A stretch of 64,000 bases of DNA from Coleofasciculus sp937127375 (GTDB taxonomy: Bacteria; Cyanobacteriota; Cyanobacteriia; Cyanobacteriales; Coleofasciculaceae): NCBI GenBank assembly GCA_040218875.1, contig JAVJQP010000021.1, one strand, 5' to 3'. Below are positions 41,355 through 50,184 of the stretch, piece by piece (within the stretch, counting starts at the first letter, position 1; every line of letters begins with the position of its first letter). The position numbers and the translations under genes were made by a program. The notes under the pieces were generated by a model that saw only the letters and a program-made list of their open reading frames with translations, made no database searches and was not told the origin of the DNA.

Positions 41355-42746
41355 CTATGATTCTAGGAATATTTCTACGATAACTTTTGAATTAGTTAAG
41401 CCAGCAACTTTTTGGTTATCTTCTGGACGTAGACGAATATCCACTTCCACGACTCTGGCATCAACATCAGCAGCCGGATCGGTATCCAGAATATCTTTTT
41501 TGCCAATTTGTAGTCCAATTTTGCTGACATTCCCTTGAAGTTTTTCCTCAAATGCTTTGCCTTCACTACGGATAGCAACACGTTGTCCGAGACGTACTTG
41601 GCTAATATCGCTTTCGTAGACTTCAGCAACCACTATCATCTCGTCTGTTTTTCCCAGTTCAACAATTCCTTCCCCTTCTTTAATAGTTTCTCCAGCCCGG
41701 GTATTAATCTCTAAAATTCGACCATCTTCTGAAGCCCGCACGTAAGCTAATGAATCTAAATCAGCTTGGGCTTGTTCAACGGCTGCTAGTGTACTTTCCA
41801 CTTCAGCTTCGGCTTGTTTAATATCAACCGGACGAATTTCTTGGATTTCTTCGAGGCGGGCTTCTTCTTCTTTAATCCGAGCTTCTAGAATGGCAATTGT
41901 TTTATTGCGGTTAACTCTGGCTTCTTCAAGCTGTTCGTTAAGATTAGCAATTGTTTGAGCTTTGTTTGCTTCGGCTTGAATTAGATTCGCCTGTTGTTGA
42001 CTGAGGTTTTCTTGTGCCTCACTCAGGCGTTCTAGAGCTGTTTCCACCCTCAAACGGCGGCTTTCTAATTCTGAGGTAGAAATAGCTCCATCTTCGGCTA
42101 ACTGCTGATAGCGGGCAAAGTCGTTATCAGCGTTGCGTTTTTCTGCCTCGAGTCGTCTAATCGTAGCTTCTTGACCTTTAACGGTGGCTTGTTGGGCTTG
42201 AATCGTGGCTTCTTGAGCTTTGGTGGTTTCTCTCAGTTCAGTTTCTAAGCGATTAATTTTGCTCTGTTGGGCTTTTGTTTCTCCCTCTAATTCTTTTTCC
42301 AGGCGATTAATGGTTTCCTGTTGGGCTTGAATTGCACCCGCTTTAGCACCTGCTTTCACTCGTTCCAGATTCGCTTGAGCAATTTCAACTTGTTTTTTCG
42401 CCAGATCGACAGACGCTTGCAAGCGATCGCGGTTATCCATAATCGCAATCACTTGATTTTCCCGCACGCGATCGCCTTCCGAAACCAGTAATGATTTCAC
42501 TACACTAGCGCCCTCCAGTGATGTGGGAGCGGATATTGTGATCACTTCGCCAGCCGGTTCCAAGCGTCCTAAGGCAGTTACCGCTTCGATTGCAGGTGTC
42601 GCCGTCGGCTGTGAATGTGATTGATTTGGACGGAGTTGAACCCGATTTAGGCTGTAAACCGCCGCCACTCCAGTCGCCAGAGTTCCGCCCACAGCTAACG
42701 CGATCGCCCAACGAGTTATTGGTTTTGACAATAGTCCTTCATCCAT
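41355..42746 (-). CDS. devB: DevB-type membrane fusion protein (HlyD family)
   Basis: 463 residues. An N-terminal anchor helix (WAIALAVGGTLATGVAAVYS) is followed by a lipoyl half-motif (LLVSEGDRVRENQVIAIMDN), then a coiled coil of about 190 residues with repeated QQETINRLE/QATIQAQQAT heptads. The second lipoyl half is VRASEDGRILEINTRAGETI. The beta-barrel follows (IVVAEVYESDISQVRLGQRV). It links the DevC permease with an outer-membrane TolC-like channel in the periplasm. First gene of devBCA. The coiled coil carries internal duplications. Confidence 0.9.
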   Translation of the reverse strand: MDEGLLSKPITRWAIALAVGGTLATGVAAVYSLNRVQLRPNQSHSQPTATPAIEAVTALGRLEPAGEVITISAPTSLEGASVVKSLLVSEGDRVRENQVIAIMDNRDRLQASVDLAKKQVEIAQANLERVKAGAKAGAIQAQQETINRLEKELEGETKAQQSKINRLETELRETTKAQEATIQAQQATVKGQEATIRRLEAEKRNADNDFARYQQLAEDGAISTSELESRRLRVETALERLSEAQENLSQQQANLIQAEANKAQTIANLNEQLEEARVNRNKTIAILEARIKEEEARLEEIQEIRPVDIKQAEAEVESTLAAVEQAQADLDSLAYVRASEDGRILEINTRAGETIKEGEGIVELGKTDEMIVVAEVYESDISQVRLGQRVAIRSEGKAFEEKLQGNVSKIGLQIGKKDILDTDPAADVDARVVEVDIRLRPEDNQKVAGLTNSKVIVEIFLES

Positions 42747-43195
42747 CCCTGGTTTATGCCGTTCTACAACACTTGGACAAAGCTAGACAAGATTGGATCT
42801 TGTTAGACATTATCCGAATTGCTTCCTGCTTCACTCTGGCGGTGACGGCACTCAACCAGTCCACAGGTTTAAATTTGGACAGAACTTGCCCTATTTAATT
42901 TTTATTGATCGAAGTAATTTGAGAAGCTTTGCTGCTTTAATCCGTTATTTTCAGCGCCATTAAGGTATGCTGGATTTCTCAACCGCCTTATTATAGGTGC
43001 GCTACTCTTAAAAGCTTTGTTACGGGGTCTCAAGCCCTAATATTGTTCGCTTGGTTTTCGCTCCTGCGGACTATTATAGCACTGCACCGCTTAGACAAGA
43101 TGCTGGAGCATTTTCCAATGTTCCCTGTTTCCTGTTTCCTATTCCCTATTCCCTATTCCCTATTCCCTGACAAATGACAAATGACGAATGACCAA
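42747..43195. other. Intergenic region between devB and pcyA
   Basis: Should contain the devBCA promoter. Near pcyA it holds imperfect heptads (TTCCCTGTTTCCTGTTTCCT region, 43120-43170) followed by ACAAATGACAAATGACGAAT repeats. No gene seen. Confidence 0.5.
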
Positions 43196-43936
43196 TTACG
43201 CCGATGGCAAGTCAAACAATACCGTTGTCATATAATACTCTGCCCAATCCGCACCAAAGGCTTTTTCTAGGACACGACGGGTTTTATCATTCTGCTGCTG
43301 CTTGGTGCAATAATAATGCTGACCCGCTAAAACTTCTGCTTGGTTTTCAGCCGAAACGGGTGTCGCATTAGCCGCCTGAGTACAATGAATTTGGAGAAAA
43401 TTCTCTACTCGCGATAAAAATTTGTGTTCCTCTTCAGGGGTGTTGGGTCGAATAAAAATGCAAAATTCAGAAAAAATATCGCCCCACTCTGGCAACTCAC
43501 GGACGTCTTGGAAATGAGGCGTTGGTAAGGCTTGTAACGGTTGGCGGTAAATGTCAGGTAAGATACGCTGAGCATTCACTGGAGAAAGGTCTGCGATCGC
43601 GGCACTGATTTTCCCGCGTCCACCAACTAGATCGCAGCCGAACATGGGTAAATCATACTCTGGACGAGGAAACATGACACAGTGGAGGATATCGAGCATT
43701 GTTCCCACTTTTGCCAGTTCCAAGTGCAGTTTGCGAAACTGTGGTGTCTGATAACAACGGTTTTCAATCGTAAGTTTCTCACCCTCTAGACGCCCCTCTA
43801 CATAACCTAAATCAGCAGGAAGCTGATAGGGCGACAAATCCAGGTAACGCCGCCAGTTAGCTTCAATACAGTCGGCTAATTGGTGGATGAGGGGGTGTTG
43901 TTGCTCTCGCAGGGAAGGCTTAGTAGTTGCTGACAT
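43196..43936 (-). CDS. pcyA: Phycocyanobilin:ferredoxin oxidoreductase
   Basis: Reduces biliverdin IXa to phycocyanobilin with electrons from ferredoxin, giving the bilin for phycobilisomes and cyanobacterial phytochromes. 246 residues, as usual. Conserved stretches include GYVEGRLEGEKLTIENRCYQ, MLHCVMFPRP-like ILHCVMFPRPEYDLPMFGCD with the catalytic His/Asp region, and the C-terminal ADWAEYYMTTVLFD. Start ATG 43934-43936. Single gene. Its presence supports a phycobilisome-containing cyanobacterium. Confidence 0.95.
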   Translation of the reverse strand: MSATTKPSLREQQHPLIHQLADCIEANWRRYLDLSPYQLPADLGYVEGRLEGEKLTIENRCYQTPQFRKLHLELAKVGTMLDILHCVMFPRPEYDLPMFGCDLVGGRGKISAAIADLSPVNAQRILPDIYRQPLQALPTPHFQDVRELPEWGDIFSEFCIFIRPNTPEEEHKFLSRVENFLQIHCTQAANATPVSAENQAEVLAGQHYYCTKQQQNDKTRRVLEKAFGADWAEYYMTTVLFDLPSA

Positions 43937-44048
43937 TCCTTGAACCTAAACAATTAACCTAAACCCGTCAGGATAAGGCGGTAGGTCTAGGATATCAGCT
44001 TCTGATTCCGTTGGGATAGCCACAATCTTAATCTGCCTGCTTTTTATC

Positions 44049-44213
44049 GTGACTGAACTTGGTGTGATGTTGGAGAGTGAAGACTTAGATAGTGTGAGTT
44101 GGCTTGAAGAACCCAGAAACCCCGTTAGCGATGATGGATATCCCCCAAGTGGTGCAGCTACTTCGTTAGCTCAGGAAGTCAGAAAGGATGTCAATATAAG
44201 TAAGCAGAGTTGA
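44049..44213 (+). CDS. Possible small protein upstream of tatA
   Basis: A 54-codon frame from GTG, product MTELGVMLESEDLDSVSWLE and on, acidic. It ends 15 bp before tatA, so it could be the first gene of that operon. There is no family recognition and no strong ribosome site; it may be chance. Confidence 0.2.
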   Translation: MTELGVMLESEDLDSVSWLEEPRNPVSDDGYPPSGAATSLAQEVRKDVNISKQS

Positions 44214-44228
44214 TAGGAGTAGACGAGT

Positions 44229-44393
44229 ATGTTTGGCTTAGGATGGCCCGAAGTGGCGATTATTGGAATTGTCGCTCTAGTAATTTTCGGTCCCAAGAAG
44301 ATCCCTGATATGGGTCGCGCATTAGGAAAAACGCTTAAAGGTTTTAAAGAAGAGATGAATACTCCAACATCTGAGGAGGATGACGCTGACTAG
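44229..44393 (+). CDS. tatA: Twin-arginine translocase subunit TatA/E
   Basis: 54 residues. MFGLGWPEVAIIGIVALVIF is the short TatA transmembrane helix, followed by FGPKKIPDMGRALGKTLKGF, the hinge and amphipathic helix with the invariant FGP-K-P. The acidic tail EEMNTPTSEEDDAD is typical of the family. It forms the translocation pore for folded Tat substrates with TatC, which is not in the window. The gene is shorter than many ORF cutoffs. A ribosome site (TAGGAG) lies about 10 bp upstream. Confidence 0.9.
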   Translation: MFGLGWPEVAIIGIVALVIFGPKKIPDMGRALGKTLKGFKEEMNTPTSEEDDAD

Positions 44394-44411
44394 AGTTGAT
44401 TTATCGGTGGG

Positions 44412-44474
44412 GAGGGCGGGTTTTGTTGTTGATTTATCGGTGGATGTCTAATTTAGCGGCTAAACCCGCCCCTA
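44412..44474. repeat. GGGCGGGTTT hairpin element, copy 7
   Basis: Arms GAGGGCGGGTTTTGTTG and GCTAAACCCGCCCC, 20 bp after tatA, a terminator position. Confidence 0.7.
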
Positions 44475-44559
44475 CAAATTTTGCCTAAACCCGCCCCTCA
44501 AACAGGCTTTCTCTTTGGCAGAAGCAGCAGCCAAAGATGGGAATTATTGAGCCGAAAGC

Positions 44560-45402
44560 TTAATTCGAGCCATTTCCGCCATCCTTCTTGATTGGCAATT
44601 CCGGAGTCTCCATTAAATCAGTCATCGCTTCAGTCAAGGCTTTGGGGTCCATGAATACGATTTTGGAGTTGCTACTTTCTCCCAATTTCTCGTTCGCTTC
44701 TACATATCGAGTGGCAATCAAATACTTGAGTACATCTTGACTGTTAGGCTTTTCGAGCAGCGCTTTTGAGATCATCTCTAGGGATTTCACCGTTCCCTCT
44801 GCCTGGGCGATCGCGGCTTCTCTCTCACCCTCTGCCTCATAAATCGCCGCTTTTTTCATGCTTTCTGCGGCTCGCTCCTGTTCCAAGGACTCTAGCACTG
44901 TCTGGGGTGGTTTAATTTCTTGGAGTTCCACACGGATAACCTCTACCCCCCAACTATCGGCAGCTTCCTTGAGGTAAACAGACAAATTTTCATTGATCTC
45001 AGAACGGGATGAATAGGTTTGATCTAAATCCATTTTGCCAATCTCCGACCGTAATGCCGTGAGCACTAAATTTGTAATTGCCTCTTTGACATCTTCAACA
45101 TCGTAGTAGGCTTTATAGAGGTTGTTGATTCTCCAGAACACCACTGCATCGACTTCCAAAGAAATATTGTCTTTCGTGATTGCCTGCTTGGGTTCGGTGT
45201 CTAAAACTTGCTCACGAGTGGTTTCTTCTACAGCAATATTTTCCAGAGGGAACCAAACCCACTTTAGACCGGGCTGTAAAGTCTTCTTATATTTCCCTAA
45301 ACGTTCAACGATAGCTTGATTGCCCTGATTGATAACTCTGGCTGAACCAATGCCGTAGCCGCTTAAACACAGTGCCAAAATAATTGCCCAAAGAGATTCC
45401 AT
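44560..45402 (-). CDS. SPFH/band 7 (stomatin-like) membrane protein
   Basis: 280 residues. An N-terminal hydrophobic segment (LWAIILALCLSGYGIGSARV) is followed by the band 7 domain: INQGNQAIVERLGKYKKTLQ, PGLKWVWFP, VFWRINNLYKAYYDVEDV and LRSEIGKMDLDQTYSSR. A helical AAE/AIAQAEG stretch (AAESMKKAAIYEAEGEREAA) follows. This is the QmcA/paraslipin type, forming membrane rings that scaffold proteases or lipid domains. No NfeD partner is adjacent. Start ATG 45402. Confidence 0.85.
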   Translation of the reverse strand: MESLWAIILALCLSGYGIGSARVINQGNQAIVERLGKYKKTLQPGLKWVWFPLENIAVEETTREQVLDTEPKQAITKDNISLEVDAVVFWRINNLYKAYYDVEDVKEAITNLVLTALRSEIGKMDLDQTYSSRSEINENLSVYLKEAADSWGVEVIRVELQEIKPPQTVLESLEQERAAESMKKAAIYEAEGEREAAIAQAEGTVKSLEMISKALLEKPNSQDVLKYLIATRYVEANEKLGESSNSKIVFMDPKALTEAMTDLMETPELPIKKDGGNGSN

Positions 45403-45790
45403 AGGTTTTTAAACTTTTACGAGAAGGTTTTGGAGTGACAAATAGAATTGTCTAGAACGTTCTTCAATAAGATGGTGGGTAACACCTAGCTTAAATTTAC
45501 ATAACCTTAGATCTAAGCCACTTGCAGATTTACCCAAATGATGCTTGTCCTCAAGCCGCTTTGTCTGGCAGCAAGTGTTACCTACTATTTACTCTCAGCC
45601 AAGACACCAGATAAAGAGGGACAATTCCCACCACCAGTGAAACATCCTTAGCTCATGCCAGAACGAGACGCTAGATTTAACCCGATTATCTCAGCATTTT
45701 AGCGGAATTTTAGCAAAATTTTGCCATCGGCATAAACCAGATTCCCTATAGCTGCTAAGTTAACAGGAGAAATATGTCCATGATCAACCT
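45403..45790. other. Intergenic promoter region between divergent genes
   Basis: 388 bp, no repeats or gene identified. It should hold promoters for the divergent SPFH and mscS genes. Confidence 0.4.
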
Positions 45791-46678
45791 GTGAACCGTC
45801 TTATTCAACAAATCCAATCCAGCTTGTTCAATCTCCTTGGCTCTGCTATTGAGGTTTTGCCCGGGCTTATCGGCGGAGTGATCATTCTCCTGTTAACTCG
45901 CTACACTGCCGAGGGTACCCAGCAAGTCACCGCTAAGATAGGAGAGCGTACCATCCGTAGCTCATCGCTGCAAATGCTGCTAGCAAAAACGACGTATGTG
46001 ACAACATGGGTCGTTGGCATTTTAGCCGCTAGTGTGATTGCCTTTCCGGGCTTACGGCTAGGTGACATTATCGCGGCGCTGGGGTTGGGTTCAGTCGCCG
46101 TTGGTTTTGCCTTTCAAGATATCTTCAAAAACTTCTTAGCTGGGGTGCTATTACTGGTGCAAGAACCGTTTCGCCTCAATGATCAGGTGATTATTGAGGA
46201 CTATGAAGGAACGGTGGAGCGGATTGACATCCGTACCACCCAAATTCGTACCTATCAAGGCGAACGAATTCTCCTGCCGAATTCAACAGTCTTTACCAGT
46301 GCGGTGCAAGTCAGAACCGCCTACGGACAGCGACGAACGGATTTAGGTGTTGGAGTTGACTATAATACCCCCTTGTCTGAAGCGGCTGAACTGCTCGAGC
46401 AAACCATTACTCAGGTGGAGGGTGTCTTGTCCCAGCCTTCACCAGAAATCGATTTAGTCAGCTTTGGCGACAGTTCCATTGATTTCGTTGTCCGCTATTG
46501 GACGTTACCCCAGCAGCAACGAGTCCGTCAGGTGCAAACTCGATCGATTATGGCGATTAAAAAAGCCTTTGATCACGCCGACATTAATATTCCATATCCT
46601 ATTCGCACGCTTTACTTCTATGACCAGCAACGGTTCAATGATTATTTACCCCCGTCCCCAGATGAAGCTTCTAACTGA
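45791..46678 (+). CDS. mscS: Small-conductance mechanosensitive channel family protein
   Basis: 295 residues from GTG 45791. The hydrophobic helices are LIGGVIILLLTRYT and VTTWVVGILAASVIAFPGLR, and the pore-lining TM3 segment is IIAALGLGSVAVGFAFQDIF with FKNFLAGVLLLVQEPF. The MscS beta domain follows (VIIEDYEGTVERIDIRTTQI, RILLPNSTVFTSAVQV). It releases solutes at hypo-osmotic shock from the plasma membrane. The C-terminal alpha/beta domain is complete. The next gene starts 20 bp downstream, so the two are likely co-transcribed. Confidence 0.9.
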   Translation: MNRLIQQIQSSLFNLLGSAIEVLPGLIGGVIILLLTRYTAEGTQQVTAKIGERTIRSSSLQMLLAKTTYVTTWVVGILAASVIAFPGLRLGDIIAALGLGSVAVGFAFQDIFKNFLAGVLLLVQEPFRLNDQVIIEDYEGTVERIDIRTTQIRTYQGERILLPNSTVFTSAVQVRTAYGQRRTDLGVGVDYNTPLSEAAELLEQTITQVEGVLSQPSPEIDLVSFGDSSIDFVVRYWTLPQQQRVRQVQTRSIMAIKKAFDHADINIPYPIRTLYFYDQQRFNDYLPPSPDEASN

Positions 46679-46698
46679 CAACGGTTAAGATTGAATAT

Positions 46699-47283
46699 GT
46701 GTATCGATACCTTTTGTTCTACAAACCCTACGATGTCTTAAGTCAGTTTACGGATAGGGAGGACAGTCCCCGTCGAACGCTCAAAGACTATATTCCGGTG
46801 TCGGAGGTTTACCCCGTCGGACGCCTTGACCGAGACAGCGAGGGATTGCTCTTGTTGACCAATCATGGGCGCTTGCAGCACCGTCTCTCTAACCCGCGCT
46901 TTCGACATCCCCGTACCTATTGGGTGCAAGTGGAACGTATCCCCGATGAAGCTGCCTTGAATCAATTACGCCAGGGTGTAGTGATTAAAGATTATCAGAC
47001 CAGAAAAGCTCAAGTGCAGCGATTACCACAAGAACCCGATCTACCCCCCCGCGATCCCCCGATCCGCTTTCGCAAAACTGTACCGACTTGCTGGTTAGAA
47101 ATCACCTTGACCGAAGGGCGAAACCGTCAAGTACGGCGCATGACAGCAGGGGTGGGATTTCCCACCTTACGATTAATCCGGGTCGCGATCGCTCATCTGC
47201 GTCTGGATGGGTTGCAACCGGGTCAGTGGCGTGATCTGACGCCCCCGGAACTTGTCTCTCTCCAGAAACTGGTGAAGTTTTGA
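46699..47283 (+). CDS. rluE: 23S rRNA pseudouridine synthase of the RsuA/RluE type
   Basis: 194 residues. The catalytic motif GRLDRDSEGLLLLTN carries the nucleophilic Asp. KPYDVLSQF near the start and EGRNRQVRRMTAGVGFPTLR near the end are RsuA-family signatures. There is no S4 domain, as in RluE, which modifies U2457 of E. coli 23S rRNA; the exact target here is inferred. Start GTG at 46699. A palindromic repeat lies 10 bp after the stop. Confidence 0.85.
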   Translation: MYRYLLFYKPYDVLSQFTDREDSPRRTLKDYIPVSEVYPVGRLDRDSEGLLLLTNHGRLQHRLSNPRFRHPRTYWVQVERIPDEAALNQLRQGVVIKDYQTRKAQVQRLPQEPDLPPRDPPIRFRKTVPTCWLEITLTEGRNRQVRRMTAGVGFPTLRLIRVAIAHLRLDGLQPGQWRDLTPPELVSLQKLVKF

Positions 47284-47292
47284 GAAAACCCT

Positions 47293-47322
47293 TGTAGAGA
47301 CGCGCTATGGCGCATCTCTACA
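47293..47322. terminator. 30-bp palindrome, variant core (CGCGCTATGGCGC)
   Basis: Same outer arms TGTAGAGACG and CATCTCTACA as the 20910 palindrome, with a different centre. It lies just after the rluE-type gene and probably acts as its terminator. Confidence 0.7.
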
Positions 47323-47426
47323 CTCCCTTAAAAGCTGCAACCTTTGATTCTGGCGTGGCAAACTAGATGGCAGCTAGCTTATAATCCCAGCCTTAGAAAC
47401 CCGATAGGAATTGAGGAAGTTCCGTT

Positions 47427-49577
47427 ATGTTAATTTGTCCCCAGTGTCATTTTGAAAACCCGAATACTCACAAGTTTTGTCAGCGATGTGGAACTTCCTT
47501 GATCCATAAACTGTGTCCTGAATGCGATACCCAAGTTCCCGTTAATGCTGAAACCTGCCATAATTGCGGTGCGTTTACGGGAACGGTTTGGTGGGCAATG
47601 ATTGCCAAAGAGCCAGAGTATGGCGTAACCTCAACCCCTAATCCAGAACGTTCCTCAACTAATTCTGAGTCAATCGCTAGCCCTGCGGATCTAGAGTCAT
47701 CAGCCCAGGGGACACAAACGAAGGAAAGTGAAGTAACGTCTGCCGAAATTCCCGATGATGCCAAAACCGATTCTGAGGCTTTTTCTCAGGAAACGGATCA
47801 GCCAGACACGGCAAAGAGTCCGACATTGATGGCACAATCAACGGTTGAACCCGATCCAGAGACTCAAGCCTCATCGATAGCGACGTCTGAGGCAAGTTCT
47901 GCTTACAATGCTCACTCGATCGCCTATCTGGATGCTCAACAACGTTACCGACTCATCGAACCCCTAAATCCCGACATCTTAGCGAATGCCCCCGCCGGAT
48001 CGGAAACGTTTGTCAAAGTGTTGGACTGCCAGCCCTTTCAGAAATCACTTCTGGAAGCCCTACTGGAGCAACAATCAGAGCAATCCCCGTCCCAATCCTC
48101 ACCAATCCTGGGAATTCCGGCGATCGCACAACCCTATTTGGCGTTGAAACAAAACCATTATCCGACTGTGCCAGAGGTTCATGATGCGTGGCAACAGGAT
48201 AATCAGTCAGTGATGTTGCTCGAAGATCGCTCAAGCTGGCAGCTTCTCAGTGACTTGTGGGGCAGTGAAACGTTATCTACCTTACAGCTATTGTATTGGC
48301 TCGATGAAATGGCAAGACTTTGGCAGGCACTTGAACCTTGGAATTGTTGCCAAAGTCTATTAGAAATTACCAATTTACGAGTTGATGAAGACCAGGTGCT
48401 GGGGTTAGAGCGCCTCTATCATGATTCTGAAGATGATCCACCCCTGTTAGAGGATTTGGGGCAAATGTGGCGGCTGCTATTTAACCAGTCGCAACGGACT
48501 CAACTGACCTCATTGGGGACGGTATTTCGGCAGATGTGTACCGAGGAAATTACCACGATTGACCAATTACGATCCGAGTTAGAAGCGATCGCTCACGCTG
48601 AAGAAGAGGCACAAGAAGAACAGGCAACGGCAGTTACCTTAGAGAGGGAGGAACCCCTGTCTGACGAGGAAATCAGTTTTCTGGAAATGCCCACAGCAGA
48701 CGTCGTGGGGAGCTACGACGATGGTGGTCCTACGGTTGTTCTACCCATGCAATTACTCAGCCTTGACGATGTTGGCTGCACGGATATTGGTCGTCAACGA
48801 GATCACAATGAAGACTGCTTTGGGATTCAGGCGCAGGTGAAAAAGCACGAAACCCCCATAGGTCGAACCTTAGACGCTCGCGGTCTTTATATTCTCTGTG
48901 ATGGAATGGGTGGACATGCTGCCGGAGAAGTGGCGAGTTCTATGGCGGTGGAGAAGCTGGAGGCGTATTTTCAAGACCATTGGCAAGATGAGTTACCCAC
49001 AGAAGAAAGTATTGGCGAAGCGGTACGCCTAACTAACCAAAACATTTATGATGTCAACCAACAAAATGCGCGATCAGGCAGTGGTCGCATGGGGACAACC
49101 TTGGCAATGATGTTGGTTCAGAATACCAACGTCGCGATCGCCCATGTGGGCGATAGTCGTCTCTATCGGTTAACCCGCAAAGGTGGTTTAGAGCAACTCA
49201 CCGTAGACCATGAAGTCGGTCAACGGGAAATGAAACGCGGCGTGGAAGAAGCGATCGCCTATTCTCGCCCGGATGCTTATCAACTCACTCAAGCTTTAGG
49301 ACCACGCAGCGACCAGTTTGTTACTCCTGACATCAATTTTTTGGAACTGAATGAGGATACCTTATTCGTTCTGTGTTCCGATGGGTTGTCCGATAATGAA
49401 CTTATCGAGAATAACTGGCAGACCCACCTGGCTCCTTTGCTCAGTTCTCGCGCTAACCTTGAGCAGGGTATCCTACAGTTAGTTGACCTAGCCAATGAGC
49501 AGAATGGTCACGACAACATCACCGCCATACTCATCCGAGTAAAAGTGCGACCTAATTTTCAGCAACGGAGTTGGTGA
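47427..49577 (+). CDS. PP2C-type serine/threonine phosphatase with N-terminal zinc ribbons
   Basis: 716 residues. The N-terminus has two Cys4 ribbons (CPQCHFENPNTHKFCQRCG and CPECDTQVPVNAETCHNCG). An acidic Ser/Glu/Gln-rich linker spans about 65-155, then a kinase-like fold with no visible catalytic motifs (about 165-400). The PP2C domain (about 445-710) has TDIGRQRDHNEDCFGIQ, LCDGMGGHAAGEVASSMAVE, GTTLAMMLV, AHVGDSRLYRL, LFVLCSDGLSD and NGHDNITAIL, with all metal-binding Asp present. It removes phosphate from Ser/Thr. An FHA-kinase gene with its own ribbon follows 600 bp downstream on the same strand, suggesting a signalling pair. Confidence 0.85.
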   Translation: MLICPQCHFENPNTHKFCQRCGTSLIHKLCPECDTQVPVNAETCHNCGAFTGTVWWAMIAKEPEYGVTSTPNPERSSTNSESIASPADLESSAQGTQTKESEVTSAEIPDDAKTDSEAFSQETDQPDTAKSPTLMAQSTVEPDPETQASSIATSEASSAYNAHSIAYLDAQQRYRLIEPLNPDILANAPAGSETFVKVLDCQPFQKSLLEALLEQQSEQSPSQSSPILGIPAIAQPYLALKQNHYPTVPEVHDAWQQDNQSVMLLEDRSSWQLLSDLWGSETLSTLQLLYWLDEMARLWQALEPWNCCQSLLEITNLRVDEDQVLGLERLYHDSEDDPPLLEDLGQMWRLLFNQSQRTQLTSLGTVFRQMCTEEITTIDQLRSELEAIAHAEEEAQEEQATAVTLEREEPLSDEEISFLEMPTADVVGSYDDGGPTVVLPMQLLSLDDVGCTDIGRQRDHNEDCFGIQAQVKKHETPIGRTLDARGLYILCDGMGGHAAGEVASSMAVEKLEAYFQDHWQDELPTEESIGEAVRLTNQNIYDVNQQNARSGSGRMGTTLAMMLVQNTNVAIAHVGDSRLYRLTRKGGLEQLTVDHEVGQREMKRGVEEAIAYSRPDAYQLTQALGPRSDQFVTPDINFLELNEDTLFVLCSDGLSDNELIENNWQTHLAPLLSSRANLEQGILQLVDLANEQNGHDNITAILIRVKVRPNFQQRSW

Positions 49578-50184
49578 TTGATGATTGGTCAAATGCCTGT
49601 TTGTACATCATTTTGGGAAACGGGGAACAGGAGCAAGGAATTGAGGCAAGATTGCAAGGGATAGGGGAGCAGGGGGAGCAGGGGGAGCAGGGGTGCATGT
49701 AGAGGCGTTCCGGTGGAACGTCTGGCAGAAAAAATTAAATTAGGGCTTATGCGAGCAGTATTGGCAGGCTACCAACAGCCCTAGTCGAAGCTGTAAGTAA
49801 ACCTCAATGTCCGGCTATGGGGGAATTGTATTAGTTTTATATATAGCTGTCGCCATCAAGGTTAGGACAGATTAAATGGCTGAAACGATTACGTACCAGT
49901 AAGAAACCTTTTGCCTTCTGCCCTGGAACCTTCTATCTTCTGCTATGGCAGGTGCATCGGTAGGTTCATCAAGGACTCAGAGGAATCCTAATCCCGAAAA
50001 AGGACGGGAGCGACTAACTTTAATTAAGGACTAGATTATTTTTTATGCCACGAGTAACAGTAATCCGTCTAACTAATAAACCACGGATACCAAACCGGGC
50101 TTCAAGAGCCAGAGTTTGGCTCAAGGGACTCCCGCCAAGACATTGAAACAAGCCCTGTGAGTTAAGGACAAAAAACTGAGGACT
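49578..50184. other. Intergenic region between phosphatase and kinase genes
   Basis: 607 bp with AGCAGGGGG 9-bp repeats (49665-49694), a degenerate GAGGCGTTCC/GGAACGTCT palindrome (49701-49723), and a segment (AAAAATTAAATTAGGGCTTA) also seen near 1952. The frames are short; no gene is convincing. Confidence 0.5.
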